A stretch of DNA of 64,000 nucleotides, taken from contig NC_133027.1 in assembly GCF_048771995.1 (NCBI RefSeq), positions 103,414,501 through 103,478,500 of the forward strand, read 5' to 3'. How positions within the stretch are numbered: the stretch's first letter is position 1; every line of letters starts with the position of its first letter. The notes under the pieces are model-generated. The model ran no database searches, was not told the DNA's origin, and saw only the letters and a list, made by a program, of their open reading frames with translations. The stretch comes from Taeniopygia guttata (Eukaryota > Chordata > Aves > Passeriformes > Estrildidae). Shown one piece after another: positions 33,447 to 45,884 of this stretch. Both the position numbers and the translations under genes were made by a program.

Positions 33447-36400
33447 GTGAGTCGGCGGCCGCTGCCCAGCCCCTCGCCCCCGCGGCTCCCCGCGCCCGGC
33501 CTGTGAAGCCGCCGCTGGGTGCGGGACAGCGCCCGCCGGGCCCGGCCGCGACGTGGAAGCCGCTGTGCGGGACACGGGTGGGAGACAGGGAGGGTGTGTG
33601 GGTGGAACACGGCGGCCCCTCCCGAGCCGAGCCCCGGCCGCCTCCCGCAAACTTGTAGCCTCGCAACGTTGTAATGGCCTCAGACGCGCTTTGCAATTAA
33701 CTCCCGATTTCCTTGCTGTGCGTTGCAGGGCATGCGAGAGTAGCTTAAAAACAAACAGCTGCTTCTCTCTCCCCTTGTTTTCCTCCCCAGAAGGTGTCGT
33801 GGGTAGGTTGCGGAGGGATTGGCCGGCGTTCTGGCAGCCCCGCAGCGCGGCAGAGCGCGGGGGCTCCGCTCGGCCCCGGCGGCTGCCGGCGCTGCCCGAG
33901 CCGCGCACGGAGCCTGACCGGGCCCGGGAGCGGCCGGCCCGGCGGGCACAGCGCTCCGCCTCGCTCGGGCCTAGCACGGGAGGCGGGAAAGCTGCTGCAG
34001 GTGTTGGGAGAGCTGCTGCGGTGCTGGCTTTGATGGAAGCTCCGGCTCTTCTCTTAGGGAAATTCCTTCCTTTCTTTTCTCTTCCACTCTCCTATTAAAC
34101 CAAAAAAGAAAGGCGAGTTAAGTCAATGCGTGGAGATAGGTTCGAAAGGAGTGGCAGTTTAGCTCACAGGTGTGGTGGATATATTGAGAGCAGCAGAAGG
34201 TGTCACAGAGAGACAGAGTTTCTTTCAATGACCCGTGATCTCGTAGTTACTGCAGCTGTAGATATCCTCCTCTTAATTCAAAGACTGCAACATTTTGTAT
34301 ATGTATACAGATTGTAATGTCAGGGTTTGTTAGCCTATGATCAGTTTGTATGACTTGTAAAATTAAAAATTAAAAAAATTGGTTTTGGTCATCTATCTCC
34401 TCCAAGTTTGCCAAACACAAATATGTTTAAACTGCTCTTTTTAGTCTAATACATCTTAGTATTTGTGAAGAGAAAAAAGAGTTGCTTTTTTCTATGGTGT
34501 TGCAATTTAAAAAGCCTTTCTTGAAATAAATGCAGAGAGGAAAATGGTACCATCACATCTTTCTGCAGTTGCTCTTGATGGTCCAAGTGTGTGTACTAAA
34601 ACGTTGTGTCAGTGAAATAAGGACTAATAGGAATGAGCCAAGACTACTGCTGCTTATTTTGCTCTGGTGCTTTGTACTTATTGGCTAAAGCCAGATAATT
34701 TTTTCTGTGGTATTTTGGTTTCTGTAGAATTGTTCACAATCAAGTTGTGGCTGACTAGTTAGGGATGTCATTCTCTCTCCTTGTCCCACAAACTGTGGGT
34801 GCTCCGGTGCCTTTCCAAACGAGGCAGTGCAGAATCAGGTGGTGTGCTTGATTTAGCACAGAGCAAGGAGCTGATCAGTCTGTGAGCTGTCCAAATTCAA
34901 CTGACCTAACCAGAGATCATTAATTCTTTACAGTGTTTTGATGGCTAAAATCCTCAAAGTGAAAAATTATTTCATTTTTTTGCAGTAAAAGATTCTTTGT
35001 ACTCCCAGGTGCTGAAATATAAATAATTTTTGTTTCAGCGGGGCTCTGTCTAGTAATCTGTTGTGCAGTACTTGAAATGAGGATTTGGGAAATTTAATGA
35101 AATGATTTAAAAAGGATTTAGTGTACATATCAAGTACCCTTTCTGTTTCTTTCCTCCTATTCCTCTCTCCTGTTCCTGCAGTGATCTGGCTCCATAGTTG
35201 ATATCACAGCACTCCAGCTGTATTTGTTGAGCATCAGCTCAGCAATTTTGGGGGACCGCCAGGAAAAAAGTGAGGTGGACCTTCACGTTGGGTTGAATAT
35301 CATCCTGACTGGGATCTAGAGTAGTCAGTATGTGTTAGTGGAGATTGGTGGCTCCTTAGTGCAGTATGTGAGTGAATCCTTTGTGAAATTAAGTTAAAGG
35401 AACTTTCTGTTGCAATGTAGTGTAGATAAATAATGATAGATAGGAAAGCATTTGTTTAGTGTGTCCTAAATGTCTGGTCCAAGGCATAACTACCCATGCA
35501 GTCTCTTCTGAGTGCTAAGGGGGTCTATCATTATTGCAGCTTTTTTCTTACAAGTTTTGTTTGTATAGCAGAGAATATATATTTTATTTGCTCATAAACT
35601 GTAACATATAACTGTAAATGCAGACCAGGTTAAATGAATACTGGCTTTTTAATACCCATTTCCAAATGCAAAGAAACAGATATTAGCAATTTATGATATG
35701 AGGATTGTTCTGTAACGATACCAGAAAATATAGGGCACTAGTAAAAATTTAGAGAATTTGGAAGATTACAATTATTAATGGTAATTAAACTCTAATGAGT
35801 TATGTTGGGTATCTGCATGTCAGATGAAGAATGGGATAATCTGAAGTACTTTTCTTGATGTTGAGGTTCCTTGTAGGATCTCTGTTTTCAGAATCTAGTG
35901 CAGTAATTACACATTGCTTAGCTCATTGGTGGGTATCCTAATGATATTTTTGAAAATAGGTTATAGTTGCTTGTGTTACAGACTGGCAGAAGGAACTGAC
36001 TGCATTGATCCTTGGGGAAGGATTAAAAAAAGTAAATGGAAAATTTAGGGAGTTGGGTCATCTTTGCCAAGTGTCTAGGAATGGGCAGACCTCTTGTGAG
36101 ATTGACCTTCAGAAAAGGATATGAAGAACGAAGTAGGACAACACATAAATTATTACATACTGACTTAAAGTTGGCATGGCTGGGAAATATAGAGGGTGGT
36201 GTAACATAAGAACAAGTGTGAAACAGGGCCTCTGGGTTTTATTCCAGATTCTTACTAACTGGCTGGGTAATTACTCATCTCTCTGGGTCTCCTTCTGCCC
36301 ATCTGGTAACTTACCTAGCTGCCAAAACTGTTACAAGGCTTTAACTAAAGGTGAACTGCAAAGCAAAGCAGTTGGTGTCTGCCCTTTGGTGTTCTCTGTG

Positions 36401-37937
36401 ATGTGTAGCCATGCCTGTGGTATTGTCTTCCCCCAGCTCTACAGACTCCTTGCATCAAGTAAGCCTGCTATTAGAAATGGAGGTTAGGATTATTTCACCA
36501 ATTGTATTTTTAAACTGCCTGGTAGTGAATGAAAGAGCAACAGCCACCAAGGTTAACATTTGGTAAAGTTGCCAAATGTTAGATTACTTAAAGTGAGGAA
36601 AAGTCGAGAAGGGTTTTATCAATATAGACTACGCTGGAAGAAGAGGACTTTGGTGTGCAAGGTGAGAAAGAGAACATGGAGCTGTGAAGGAAAATGTTTC
36701 AAGTCTTTTTGGAGATTGCTGGAGAAGGAAACGCTTCTCTTTTCCATCTTCTCTCCTCCAAAATGTGTGAGAGATGAGTGGCTGGGCTGTAGTAAATGGA
36801 TGGTACAAGACCTGGGAGGCTTTGGCAAGGATTCTTGCAAAATGGAACTGAGGAAGAGGGCGAAGTTTGTGGGAGATGTAAGAGGTATGCTGTTGTCACT
36901 GAGCAAGAGGAAAGTGTGGATTTGGTGTTTTCCATCTCGGAGCAGCAGCTGCGTGGCGCTTGCGGAGCGGCGGGACGGTGTGTGAGTCTCTGGGGTGCAA
37001 GTGCTGTGGGCTCCCTGTGCTTCCTTACACGCATCACCTCTTCAGGGCATCAATTATTCTGGGGTGTGTCGCCGAGGACAGTCCCAGTTGCATTAAGAAT
37101 GCCCTATTTTGCTTTAGCTAACAATAGACTAATTATTTTGTTAAACAGCTTTGGCTCTTACGATGAAGGACATACTGACTTGCAGAAGATAATTGCAGTT
37201 ATGAATTAAAGATGTGTCTGTTTGGTTTGTACGTCTGTGGGGATATGCTCCTACTGCTCTTTATAAGACCTGTACAAAACTCGGATTACAAAGGCTTTTG
37301 TGATCGATATTTATTTAAAGGAAAAAAAAAAAAAATCTTGACGAAATACAGGCTTCTTTATGGTGTGCAGCCAAGCCTGATTTTCACCGCAATTTTCCCC
37401 TGGAAAAAGTCATTTATAATTAATTAGACCAAGAGTTTTTAAGGAGAAGCAAATACACGAAGATAGTCAGACGTGTCTACGCTCTGGTGATTGTAAGTAA
37501 AGAGGAAATACTGTCTTACTAAATACAAATCCTCACAATTTCAGTGAGGTTGTTCGCAGCTTATATTAAGCCAAGTAACCTTAGTGAGGTCTTCTTATTG
37601 GGAGTAATGTGGCCCTAATATGAATTAATAGGAGGGGGCTGGAAAGATGATAGGAGATGTGCTCTGTGTAGCTTTGTTGTGAGACATGCCTTTTGTGCCG
37701 TTCTGCCTAGAATGTATGACTGTCTATGTGTGACCACAGCTGCTGCTGAAATCCCTTACTAAGTTGTCTTTGGGTATTCGAGTTCTCTAAAACTAAATCA
37801 AAACTTCCTGAGTGCACAGGAAGTTTGCATTTTTCCAGACTTTTCTCTTCAGCAACAAATCATTGTATGTTACTCTTTAAGTTCCAAATTGAAAATCCAA
37901 GGACTTAACGTGGTTTCATTTTTGTTTTGCCTTTCAG
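33447..37937 (+). other. RPS6KC1: RPS6KC1 intron 1
   Basis: About 4.5 kb, starting inside the CpG island. The first 570 bases remain CpG-rich. An AT-rich block at about 37,080-37,215 (TAATTATTTTGTTAAACAGC and flanks) follows a small CpG-bearing patch and could be a conserved regulatory element. No coding sequence accepted. Confidence 0.7.
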
Positions 37938-37973
37938 ATTGTTTCAAGAAAAAATCCAGAGGATGTCCAGGAG
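37938..37973 (+). CDS. RPS6KC1: RPS6KC1 exon 2 (36-bp exon)
   Basis: Twelve codons, IVSRKNPEDVQE, between CCTTTCAG and GTAACA. Human has VVSRRNPEDVQE at the same place. Both ends are in phase 0, so skipping it would keep the frame but remove a PX-domain strand. Confidence 0.94.
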
Positions 37974-40900
37974 GTAACAGTTTAAACTTGTGCAAATGTC
38001 TTTATGAATCACACTATGCCTTTTGAAGCGTCTTTGATGTAATTTAGCAGTTTCTGTGTGTTTTGTCCTTGTAATTGAGCCAACAATTTTCATATGTTTC
38101 CATTTGTCTTTAGCTTTCATAGTTAAAAACAGTAGCTAGTGTAACATAATGCATTTCATCCCTCAGTGATGAATGGTGTCTTGAAACAAAGTCTTAGGGA
38201 GTAAAGTGCCTTTTGATGACAAAACTGCTTTGATAACTTTACAAGCTCTTTTCTCGGGGCTGGAATTGGCAAATTGATGGTTACTTAACTCCTACTGGTA
38301 AAATTAGAGATCAGTCCACAATTCAAGTCTTAGGTCTCAGCTGTAGGTGCTCTTTTCCTCTTTAACCAATGCTTCACTGAAAAGCCTACACCGTTACTGT
38401 CTGTTAGTGAAGAGGGAGAATGGAGGAGTCTAGGAGTTATATATGACTGCAAGTCATATATATTATGCCTATCTCTCTGAGGCTCCTTTAGTATTTTCCA
38501 GTGATATACTTCGGCAAAACTTAAAAATTGCTTATTCTTTGCCTCTTCTGATGAGTTTGTGAATAAGGGTCTGCTCTATTCTTGTGCTTCTTAAATACCT
38601 CAAAAGTCTGTCACAGGAGTCATTTATTGAGAGAGAAAAATACACTGTGTGTGTTCATTGTGGATTTTTTTTCTTTTTAATTAAGAAATTTTTCCCCCTC
38701 CTTGATTTTTCTTTTTTTTTTTCTGGACTAATGACTTGACATGGTAACTGTTACACTATGTACCTGCAAAATCTTCCCTCACAAGCACAACCTTATGGCT
38801 TTTCAGACATTGTGTAACACATGCATATGTTCAGTTTGTGGCTCAGTCTCTTACTACAGCTGAGGAGAACCTGCATAGTTGATGAAAGAAGAGCTATAAC
38901 TGAATTCACTGCATCTCTGTGGTCAAACAAAGAGTTACTGATTAGTAGCTTGGCAGAGGTGAGAATTGGCTAATATATCTAACACCCCTTTACTGCATCC
39001 TTCTTTGAAATCTTGAGAATCAGGCAAGCAAGAGCATTTGTACTTTTTGCATTTTTTTAAATCTCTAGGAGATTAAAATAACCTATCAGAATGAGAGATG
39101 ATCATGGATCTAGGTTAGAAGTGTATTACTGTAGTTTGTAGCTTGATGTTCACCTTTTCCAGGGAGACTCCTGAATTGAACCTATCCATGAGCACATTCT
39201 GCCATTACCTTAATCTTCATTTGTGAGGAAAAGCACTTTATAAGAGCTGTTGATGAGTCCATTCATCAGAAAAATATATTGTAAGTGTCTTTCAGCTAGA
39301 GTATTGCATGAATATGTGTTAAGTAGTTTTGACAAAATAGCAAAAATACATCTTTTAGTTGTTGCTTTGATTTGTGGCTATAGGTTACCCATGCAGAGTT
39401 TCACATGTTCTAGACAATAAGCTGACATAAATATGAGATGAACTTAATAGTTGCCCTTTTCCACGCTGTATTGTACCATAATAACTATTCTGCATGTGAT
39501 AGCATGTTAGGTGCAGGATGAAACTATTATAAGCATTATCTGAAAACAATTGGTTGTTACAAGGAATATCCTAAATGATAGTTGACATAAGGGGGTATTG
39601 TAGTCAGATACCCTCATACCTTGAGAACTTTTCTGTTACATGGCCTCTTACAGTAAAAAAAAAAAAGAACTGTGGGCCGCCTTTGGAAGCAAAAGAATAT
39701 GCCCATAACCTGTTCCCACAGAAAATAAATTTAAATCTGTTTTCCAGAATGCTCAATGAGTAATTGAATGGGAAATTTTGTACACAAAACCATCTCATGG
39801 CTTTAGGATGTGTCTCATGCAACCTGCTTCCCACATCCATGTAGGACCACTTAGCTGTGCCTGCCTCCTCTTCCAGGTGATTCTTCATGCCACTGCTGTG
39901 ATGTTAATACATTCTTTATGTATGTACAGCTGCTCGTAAGGCTGTGTGCTGTGACCTCACCTCCACTTGCCAGTTTTCTGTCGCATCTTTTGGCTGCCCT
40001 TTGGGATACAAATCCTGACTATAGCACTAGTCCCACTGCAGCCAGTTAGAGCTCAGTGTAATCCCAGCTCCTTGTTGTTGGGGCAGGAAGGAAGAGAACC
40101 TTGTAAGGGCTTCCCTCTTGAAAGAATGAAATAGATCAATGTGAAGTTTTGTGTGGGGATAGTAGATACAGAAAGGCCAGACCTAACTTTAATGTCCTTG
40201 CTCCTGGAGACTGATGGTGGCAACGTGGTGTGTAAGGCAGTTGCATCTAGGTAGTCCTATGGGTTTTTTTCCTTTTCATTTGGGAGAAAGGCTTATTCAT
40301 TGTGGAACAGATGAAGTGCATGAGTTAATAGAGATCTACTGGCTCTCGCCATGACAAGCACCTTATTGCATTACAAGTGTAACATATGTTTTATGATATA
40401 CTTGCTGTGCTTCGTTGGGCTTTAAAGTACAATGTGTCCTTCCTCCAAATGTAATTTCTAATGAGGATGTTAGAGTGGGAGCTTTGCTAACTTTGCTGGG
40501 CCACATGCTTGCAAAGGCATATTTTCCCTGAGCTTCTGAAAGGTTTTAGGATAACCTTGATTGCTTTTGATATGAAAGTTACTTAAGGGTATTTATTTTT
40601 TTCCTCTTGACTATTGAGTGATCACTTGTAGTAGCAGTGAAAAATGATGCTTTCTTAGTGGAATGAAATCTCATGCTCTTATTTTCTGACAGCATTTCAT
40701 GTTGTCTCCAAGTACTGACAATACAGTAACTTAATGTTTAAAGAATTCACCATCTTAAGCAATTTTGTGTTCTATATGCACATTGCTCAAGAAGTGCTAA
40801 TCATGCACTCTCTGGCTATTGGATTAGATGAAAGTATAGCATTGAAAAATTATTATTTCTGATAGCAAAATGACTAGTTTGCCTTCTTGAGATTCCTCAC

Positions 40901-42296
40901 TTGTGTGTTACACTTCACTGAGTACCAGCTGTAATTAAGTCATGAAAATGTGTGCCAAAAAGGGGGTCTGAATCAGGACTGATGGTTCCAGTATAGCTGA
41001 ATTTATAAGGTGGGTAGAGTGTTGCCACACTAAAGCTTTGCATATCCACTGTTGACAATCCTCTTACCTTGTATCTACATTGTTCTGTAGGTAAGACTTG
41101 CATCTCCTGAAACTTAGAAGGCCTCTGATTGCAGTATTAAAAAAAAAAAATACACCACAAAAATTCCCTAAGTCTAAACTTTTTGCTTAGCTCTAAATCT
41201 GGCTTGCTTGAAAAAAAAAATCAGCTTTTTCAAATATGGTTGCTCATGAGAAGGCAACCTGGTAAATCATTCAGAAATATGTGGAATATTTAAAGTTGTG
41301 GTTAGTTGTATTAAGTTAATTGAGGCATTTGACTTGTGCAACTGTGGAATCGACTGCTGAATGCATGCACTCTCCTTGTTTTTTTCCCCTCTGTTCTACT
41401 TTAATCACTTTACATTGGTATTGAGGTTTATTGTGGTGGCTTAGTGTGTCTGGCCAAAAATGAGGTCAGGATATAAAAAAAAAAAAATTGTTAATATCAT
41501 TTCATCCTGATAACAAATCCAGTAGCAGTCACATGTGTAAATTTAATTGTTTACTTCTTTCATTGGTTTGATTTTTTCCTACTGGGTTCTCCTCCTTTCT
41601 TGAATGGAAAGAATGGGATGGAAGAAGGATAAAGTAGATACCTGACTGGGAGATGGCTACATTCTGGAAAGGATGGATCAGGAATAGCTGGTATAATGAA
41701 GCAATAACAGTTTTTTGTCTAGATTACAAAAGGAACTTTTTTTTTTTTTTTGTGTTACTACAAAAAGACATTCAAGATGAGGGCTACATATGGTCAACAC
41801 TTTACATACACAATTTAGAACTGTTTTCTAGTCCTGGGTGCTTAACGTATTGCCCTTAAAAATCCCTTGCTTGTGTTGGGGTTTCTCTTCCCTGGTTTTC
41901 TCTTTTGCTGCTGTGACTCTTCCCCACACCTGCAGCTGCACCAGGCACAGTGTGCTGTTGGGTAGTGCAACACTCCTGTCCAGCGTTTTTTCCTCTTACT
42001 GGCTCTCTGTGTAGGTCTGGATCTCAGAATGACTGAAGCAGCACTGCTTTTGCCCTCCTTTCAGCTTTTACTCAGTTTTTCTCTATGCACTGTAGTGTTG
42101 TTAGCCAAAATGCAGGCTGGGGACAGATAATGACTTTTTTTTATGCTTGTTACAGTTGGCAGTTCAGACTGTATATTTTTGTTAAACAAATTTGCTGGAG
42201 TTAGTGGTCTGATGTGATGAACCCACTAGATCTGTGGTGTGATGCAATATGAACAATGAACCTCACTAATACTCCTCTCTGGTTTCTCTGCTTCAG
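37974..42296 (+). other. RPS6KC1: RPS6KC1 intron 2
   Basis: About 4.3 kb of AT-rich intron with several A- and T-runs. I see no exon, RNA gene or confident transposon. Confidence 0.7.
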
Positions 42297-42417
42297 ATAG
42301 TCGTTTGGAAGAGATACAGTGACTTTAAGAAACTGCACAAAGATCTTTGGCAAATTCATAAAAACCTATGCAGACACACAGAGCTGTTCCCACCTTTTGC
42401 CAAAGCAATAGTGTTTG
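42297..42417 (+). CDS. RPS6KC1: RPS6KC1 exon 3, PX phosphoinositide-binding core
   Basis: Starts IVVWKRYSDFKKLHKDLWQI and runs to LFPPFAKAIVF, ending one base into a Gly codon before GTAAGC. RYSDF is the classical PX motif whose Arg contacts the 3-phosphate, and FPPFAK is the Pro-containing membrane loop. Acceptor TGCTTCAG. Confidence 0.97.
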
Positions 42418-43129
42418 GTAAGCATAATTTCTTCCTGACCTGCTGAAATTCTTTGATAACTCAATATCTATAAATACATCTTGTTTTGTAGCTGGATGAA
42501 AAATTTTCATTGTGCTTTTTCTACTCAACTTGTAGGTGTGCTGGTATCATAACTTGATGCTTTTATTTATTTTTCTAATGTATAAGAGTTTGTTGTCACC
42601 TCCATGTTAGACACAGTAGCCAAGATATTTATTGATGTATATGTTCTGTATCTTTACAACATACATTCCCTGTTTTCAGGAGCATAAAGTCTGTATTAGC
42701 TTTTTGAACAGCAAATAAAGTATTTTATAGATGACCTGTCTGCTTTTATTGATGAGCTGTATTCTGGTTGTTACAGAAAAAAATATTGTGGCCATTTGAT
42801 TGCAATTGTCAGTTTTAGCTAGCTAGGCTTTTGAGATCAGTTTTACATATTTCAATCTGCAAGAGGATTGTGACTCTGCAGGGGAAACAGGTGACAAAAA
42901 GAAATTAGCTCTTATAGATCTTAACTTCATCCTGATGTGTATGTCCTCGTGAATGAGCTGTAGGTGGACTTCCAGCAGAATGGTGCGACTGTGTAGAATT
43001 CCACCTACCACACTTTTTTAGCAGTGTTGTGTTTATAAAGCCACCTTTTTTTAGTGTATGTTCTTCATTTTCAGCACAAACTGGTTCTATGTTCTTGGTG
43101 TGCATATGTATATCACACAATATTTAAGC

Positions 43130-44640
43130 ATTTTCCAACAATTTTTTAGTGTGTTCAGCATGTTTGGCATCTTTTTTGCATGCATCCACTGCATGCTGTG
43201 TGAGTGTTTCTGAGGCATTTCTAAAGTGTTGCTGACTGTTGCTTTTGGTGTACATTTACCACCTGTTTTTGAAGCCTTTTCCCCAGAAATTTTAAGGTTG
43301 AATTTCTAAAGTGTCTAACAAGTGTTTGACATTTGTTTACTTGCATCTGTCATGTGCATTTGGTTTGGTTTTGGATGAGCTTTTTGGTTTCTAATGTGTT
43401 TTTGGGGTTAAAGGTTTCCAGTGTGGATTTGCACTGTTTTTAGGTGTGGTTTTGGTCTCTAGGGTGTGACTAAGATGTTATTTTTGTCCAGGATTTCTTT
43501 AGTGGTTTTTTTTTGCATACATACACTGTATGATTTTTCAGTGAGTTATCCAGTGGAATTTTTTCTATGTATCCAGTATATTTGCTGGGCCTTTTTAGCA
43601 TGAATTTACCATGTGCAATTTACCATTGGGCATTTTAAAGGTTTTTAATCTTTGAACATGTTTGGTGGTTTTTTTTTGGGCATGTGTCTGCCAGATCCTT
43701 TTTTTCTGTCGTTTTTGGTGAGGTTTTCAGTTTCTGAGGTATTTTTTAGGCAGGCTTTTCACAGAGCCTAAGGTGTTTTGGGCTTATTAAATCCTTTTTT
43801 TGGTGTTTACAAGTTGGTTTAGTTTGGTGGTTTTTTCCTTTGTTTTGTTTTTTTAATTAACATTCATTTGTGTTCATGCTTTCTCTGTGCAGCTTGTATG
43901 GGGTTTAGTGTCCAGGATGTTTGGCATTTTTTTTTAATGCATCTGCCATATGCTTTTGTTTCTGGTCTGGGATTTCTGTATGTTTTTTGGTGGATTTTGG
44001 TTCTTACAGTGTTGTCCCAGTATGTTTGACATTACTGCAGTGGTATTTTGGGTGTCCAATATGTTTGGCATCTTTTGCCATGAAATTCCAATGCTAATCT
44101 TCTTGCACTTTTAAAAAAATGTCTTTTGTTTCTTAGGCATTGCTGCAGTGATGCTTTCTGTTATGTGTTTTGAATATGTTTTGGTGTTTTTTTAAACATA
44201 CAGCACACTTCAGCATGGATTTGCCTTTTTTTTTTTCCTTTTGCTTCCTGCTACTACATCCTTCCCCTCTCCTCCACCATATTTTTAGCATCTTTAGTGT
44301 TGAGCTTGTTTAGCATTTTTTTTTGCCACATTTCTAGTGCATGCTTCATGTGCATTTGTAGTTTCCATGAGTTGTGTCTGGATTTTGTGTTTATTGCCAT
44401 ACATGCAATGTATGGTTTGGCTGTCTTGTGCACGTTTTAGCACCCAGACAGTATTTGGTGTTTTTTGGTGCATATCTAATGCTTTTTTTTTGCAGGTTTT
44501 CTTTGTGTGGCATTTTTTAGCAGTGTTGGGCAGTCATCTAGAGGCTATTTTCCCAAAATTTCTGTGTGTTTCAGATTGGTATGTTTTAGCATTCAATGTG
44601 TTTCACATTTGTTCACCTGCAAATGTTCACGTATGAAGCT
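43130..44640. repeat. T/G-rich degenerate repeat array
   Basis: About 1.5 kb on the sense strand is visibly rich in T and G and poor in A and C. It repeats a loose cassette: TTTGGCAT, a T-run, GCATCTGCCATGTGCATTTG-like, then GGTTTCTAGTGTG-like. Cassette copies are seen near 43,157, 43,325, 43,508, 43,919, 44,311 and 44,392. Spacing is irregular and divergence high. This is probably an old minisatellite; no known family recognised. Confidence 0.6.
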
Positions 44641-45736
44641 GAATTCTGATGCAGATTTTGTGGCTCTCTGCATAGAGCTGGGTGAAATTCCTGATTTAAA
44701 TTGTATTTGGCATCAGCCAAATTATATCCAAGTTTAATGTAATTTTATTTTTGCTTATTTAAGAAGCTGGAAGTGGGGGAAGTTTTGGTGCTACGTCAGA
44801 GCATGGGCAATAATTGTTAAATAAAGCATATAGTATTAGTTTCATTCTGAGATTATTTTAAGTCTGATTTACAGAGTAGAGTTCTCATGGACAAATGATT
44901 TACAAAGCTAGTATTTGCAGGGCATAATTTAATTTCAGGTTGAAGATGAGATAGCTATTCATTGGGGAGAAAAGAGAGGGGTAGAAGAAAATCAGGGTGG
45001 AAGAGAGTATAGGTGCCTAATATCTTAAAAAATTTAAAATTGCTACAAATGTAAATTAACTGTATTTACAGTTTTCCTCCAAGGAGGGGAAGAATTGAGT
45101 GAATTGCCTGCTGAAAAACATCCTTCTTCTATTGTATTTTGTGAACAAAAGTGATTGAAATGTACATTGTGAGTGAAGAAATACATAGAAACATTCAATG
45201 TAGTTATTTACTAAAAAACTCTTTGAAATTGAAACTAAATGAAAACAAACCCCCCTACATTTAAATGAAACTAAGACACAAAACAATACAGAAAAGTGGA
45301 GTAATGTAAAAACAAATTTTAAATGATTGGTACATAGCTGAAAGGAGCAGCCCTATCTGACTCTCCCATTAAGAATTATTTTTGTATTTCCAACATAAAA
45401 TTTTACTGTGTATCCTTCCATTGCAATTCTGCACGTAGTAACTGCCATATGCTTTATTTGAATTTAAAATAAAAATCCTAAGTTTTTTTTAATTTTGTAG
45501 TGGAATTAAAATACAATCTTTGTAGTTAACAAGGCTATGACAAACTTGTTTCAGTCTTATTATGTTAGTGATGACTTGCAAGGTCCATCTCTCTCAAAAT
45601 CTTTTGTTTCCATGCTGCTTTAATGGACCATTTCTGCAGCATTGCTTCCCTGTGGCAATGTTACAGTTGTTGCAGCTTTTAGGCTAGTTTCTAATTAAAC
45701 TTTTGAGTAGAATTGCTGGCATCTGGTGAGTGGGTT

Positions 45737-45758
45737 TTTTTTTTTTTTTTTTTTTGGA
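45737..45758. repeat. Long T homopolymer
   Basis: More than 20 consecutive T in RPS6KC1 intron 3. Length may be unreliable in the assembly. Confidence 0.8.
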
Positions 45759-45840
45759 TACCTGTGCTTTTAATAATGTATGTACCTATTGTTTGCAGAG
45801 GGTGCAGTTTGCAAAATGGACATTGGTGATTCTCACACCA

Positions 45841-45884
45841 CTTAGTTGTAGTAGCAGTGGTTCAGTTGCACTTAGTTGTAGTAG
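45841..45884. repeat. 30-bp spaced direct repeat
   Basis: CTTAGTTGTAGTAG occurs at 45,841-45,854 and again at 45,871-45,884, a single local duplication. Confidence 0.8.

Larger units (their letters stand above)
33040..34020. promoter_or_regulatory. RPS6KC1: CpG island, RPS6KC1 promoter and exon 1
   Basis: Very GC- and CpG-rich DNA around the RPS6KC1 start, split by a less rich stretch near 33,660-33,780. A run of GC boxes (GGGCGGGGCGGGGCG, 33,266-33,280) lies about 65 bp before the start codon, consistent with Sp1/KLF binding. No TATA box seen. Confidence 0.85.

Noticed and set aside
33063-34098. Long open frames (up to 304 codons) on both strands around the RPS6KC1 promoter
   Set aside because: Shadow frames of a CpG island. 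Only the PX-start exon 33,342-33,446 has homology.
36796-37209. 137-codon open frame in RPS6KC1 intron 1
   Set aside because: No recognisable family, composition changes along it, no splice or start context, and it lies wholly in an intron.
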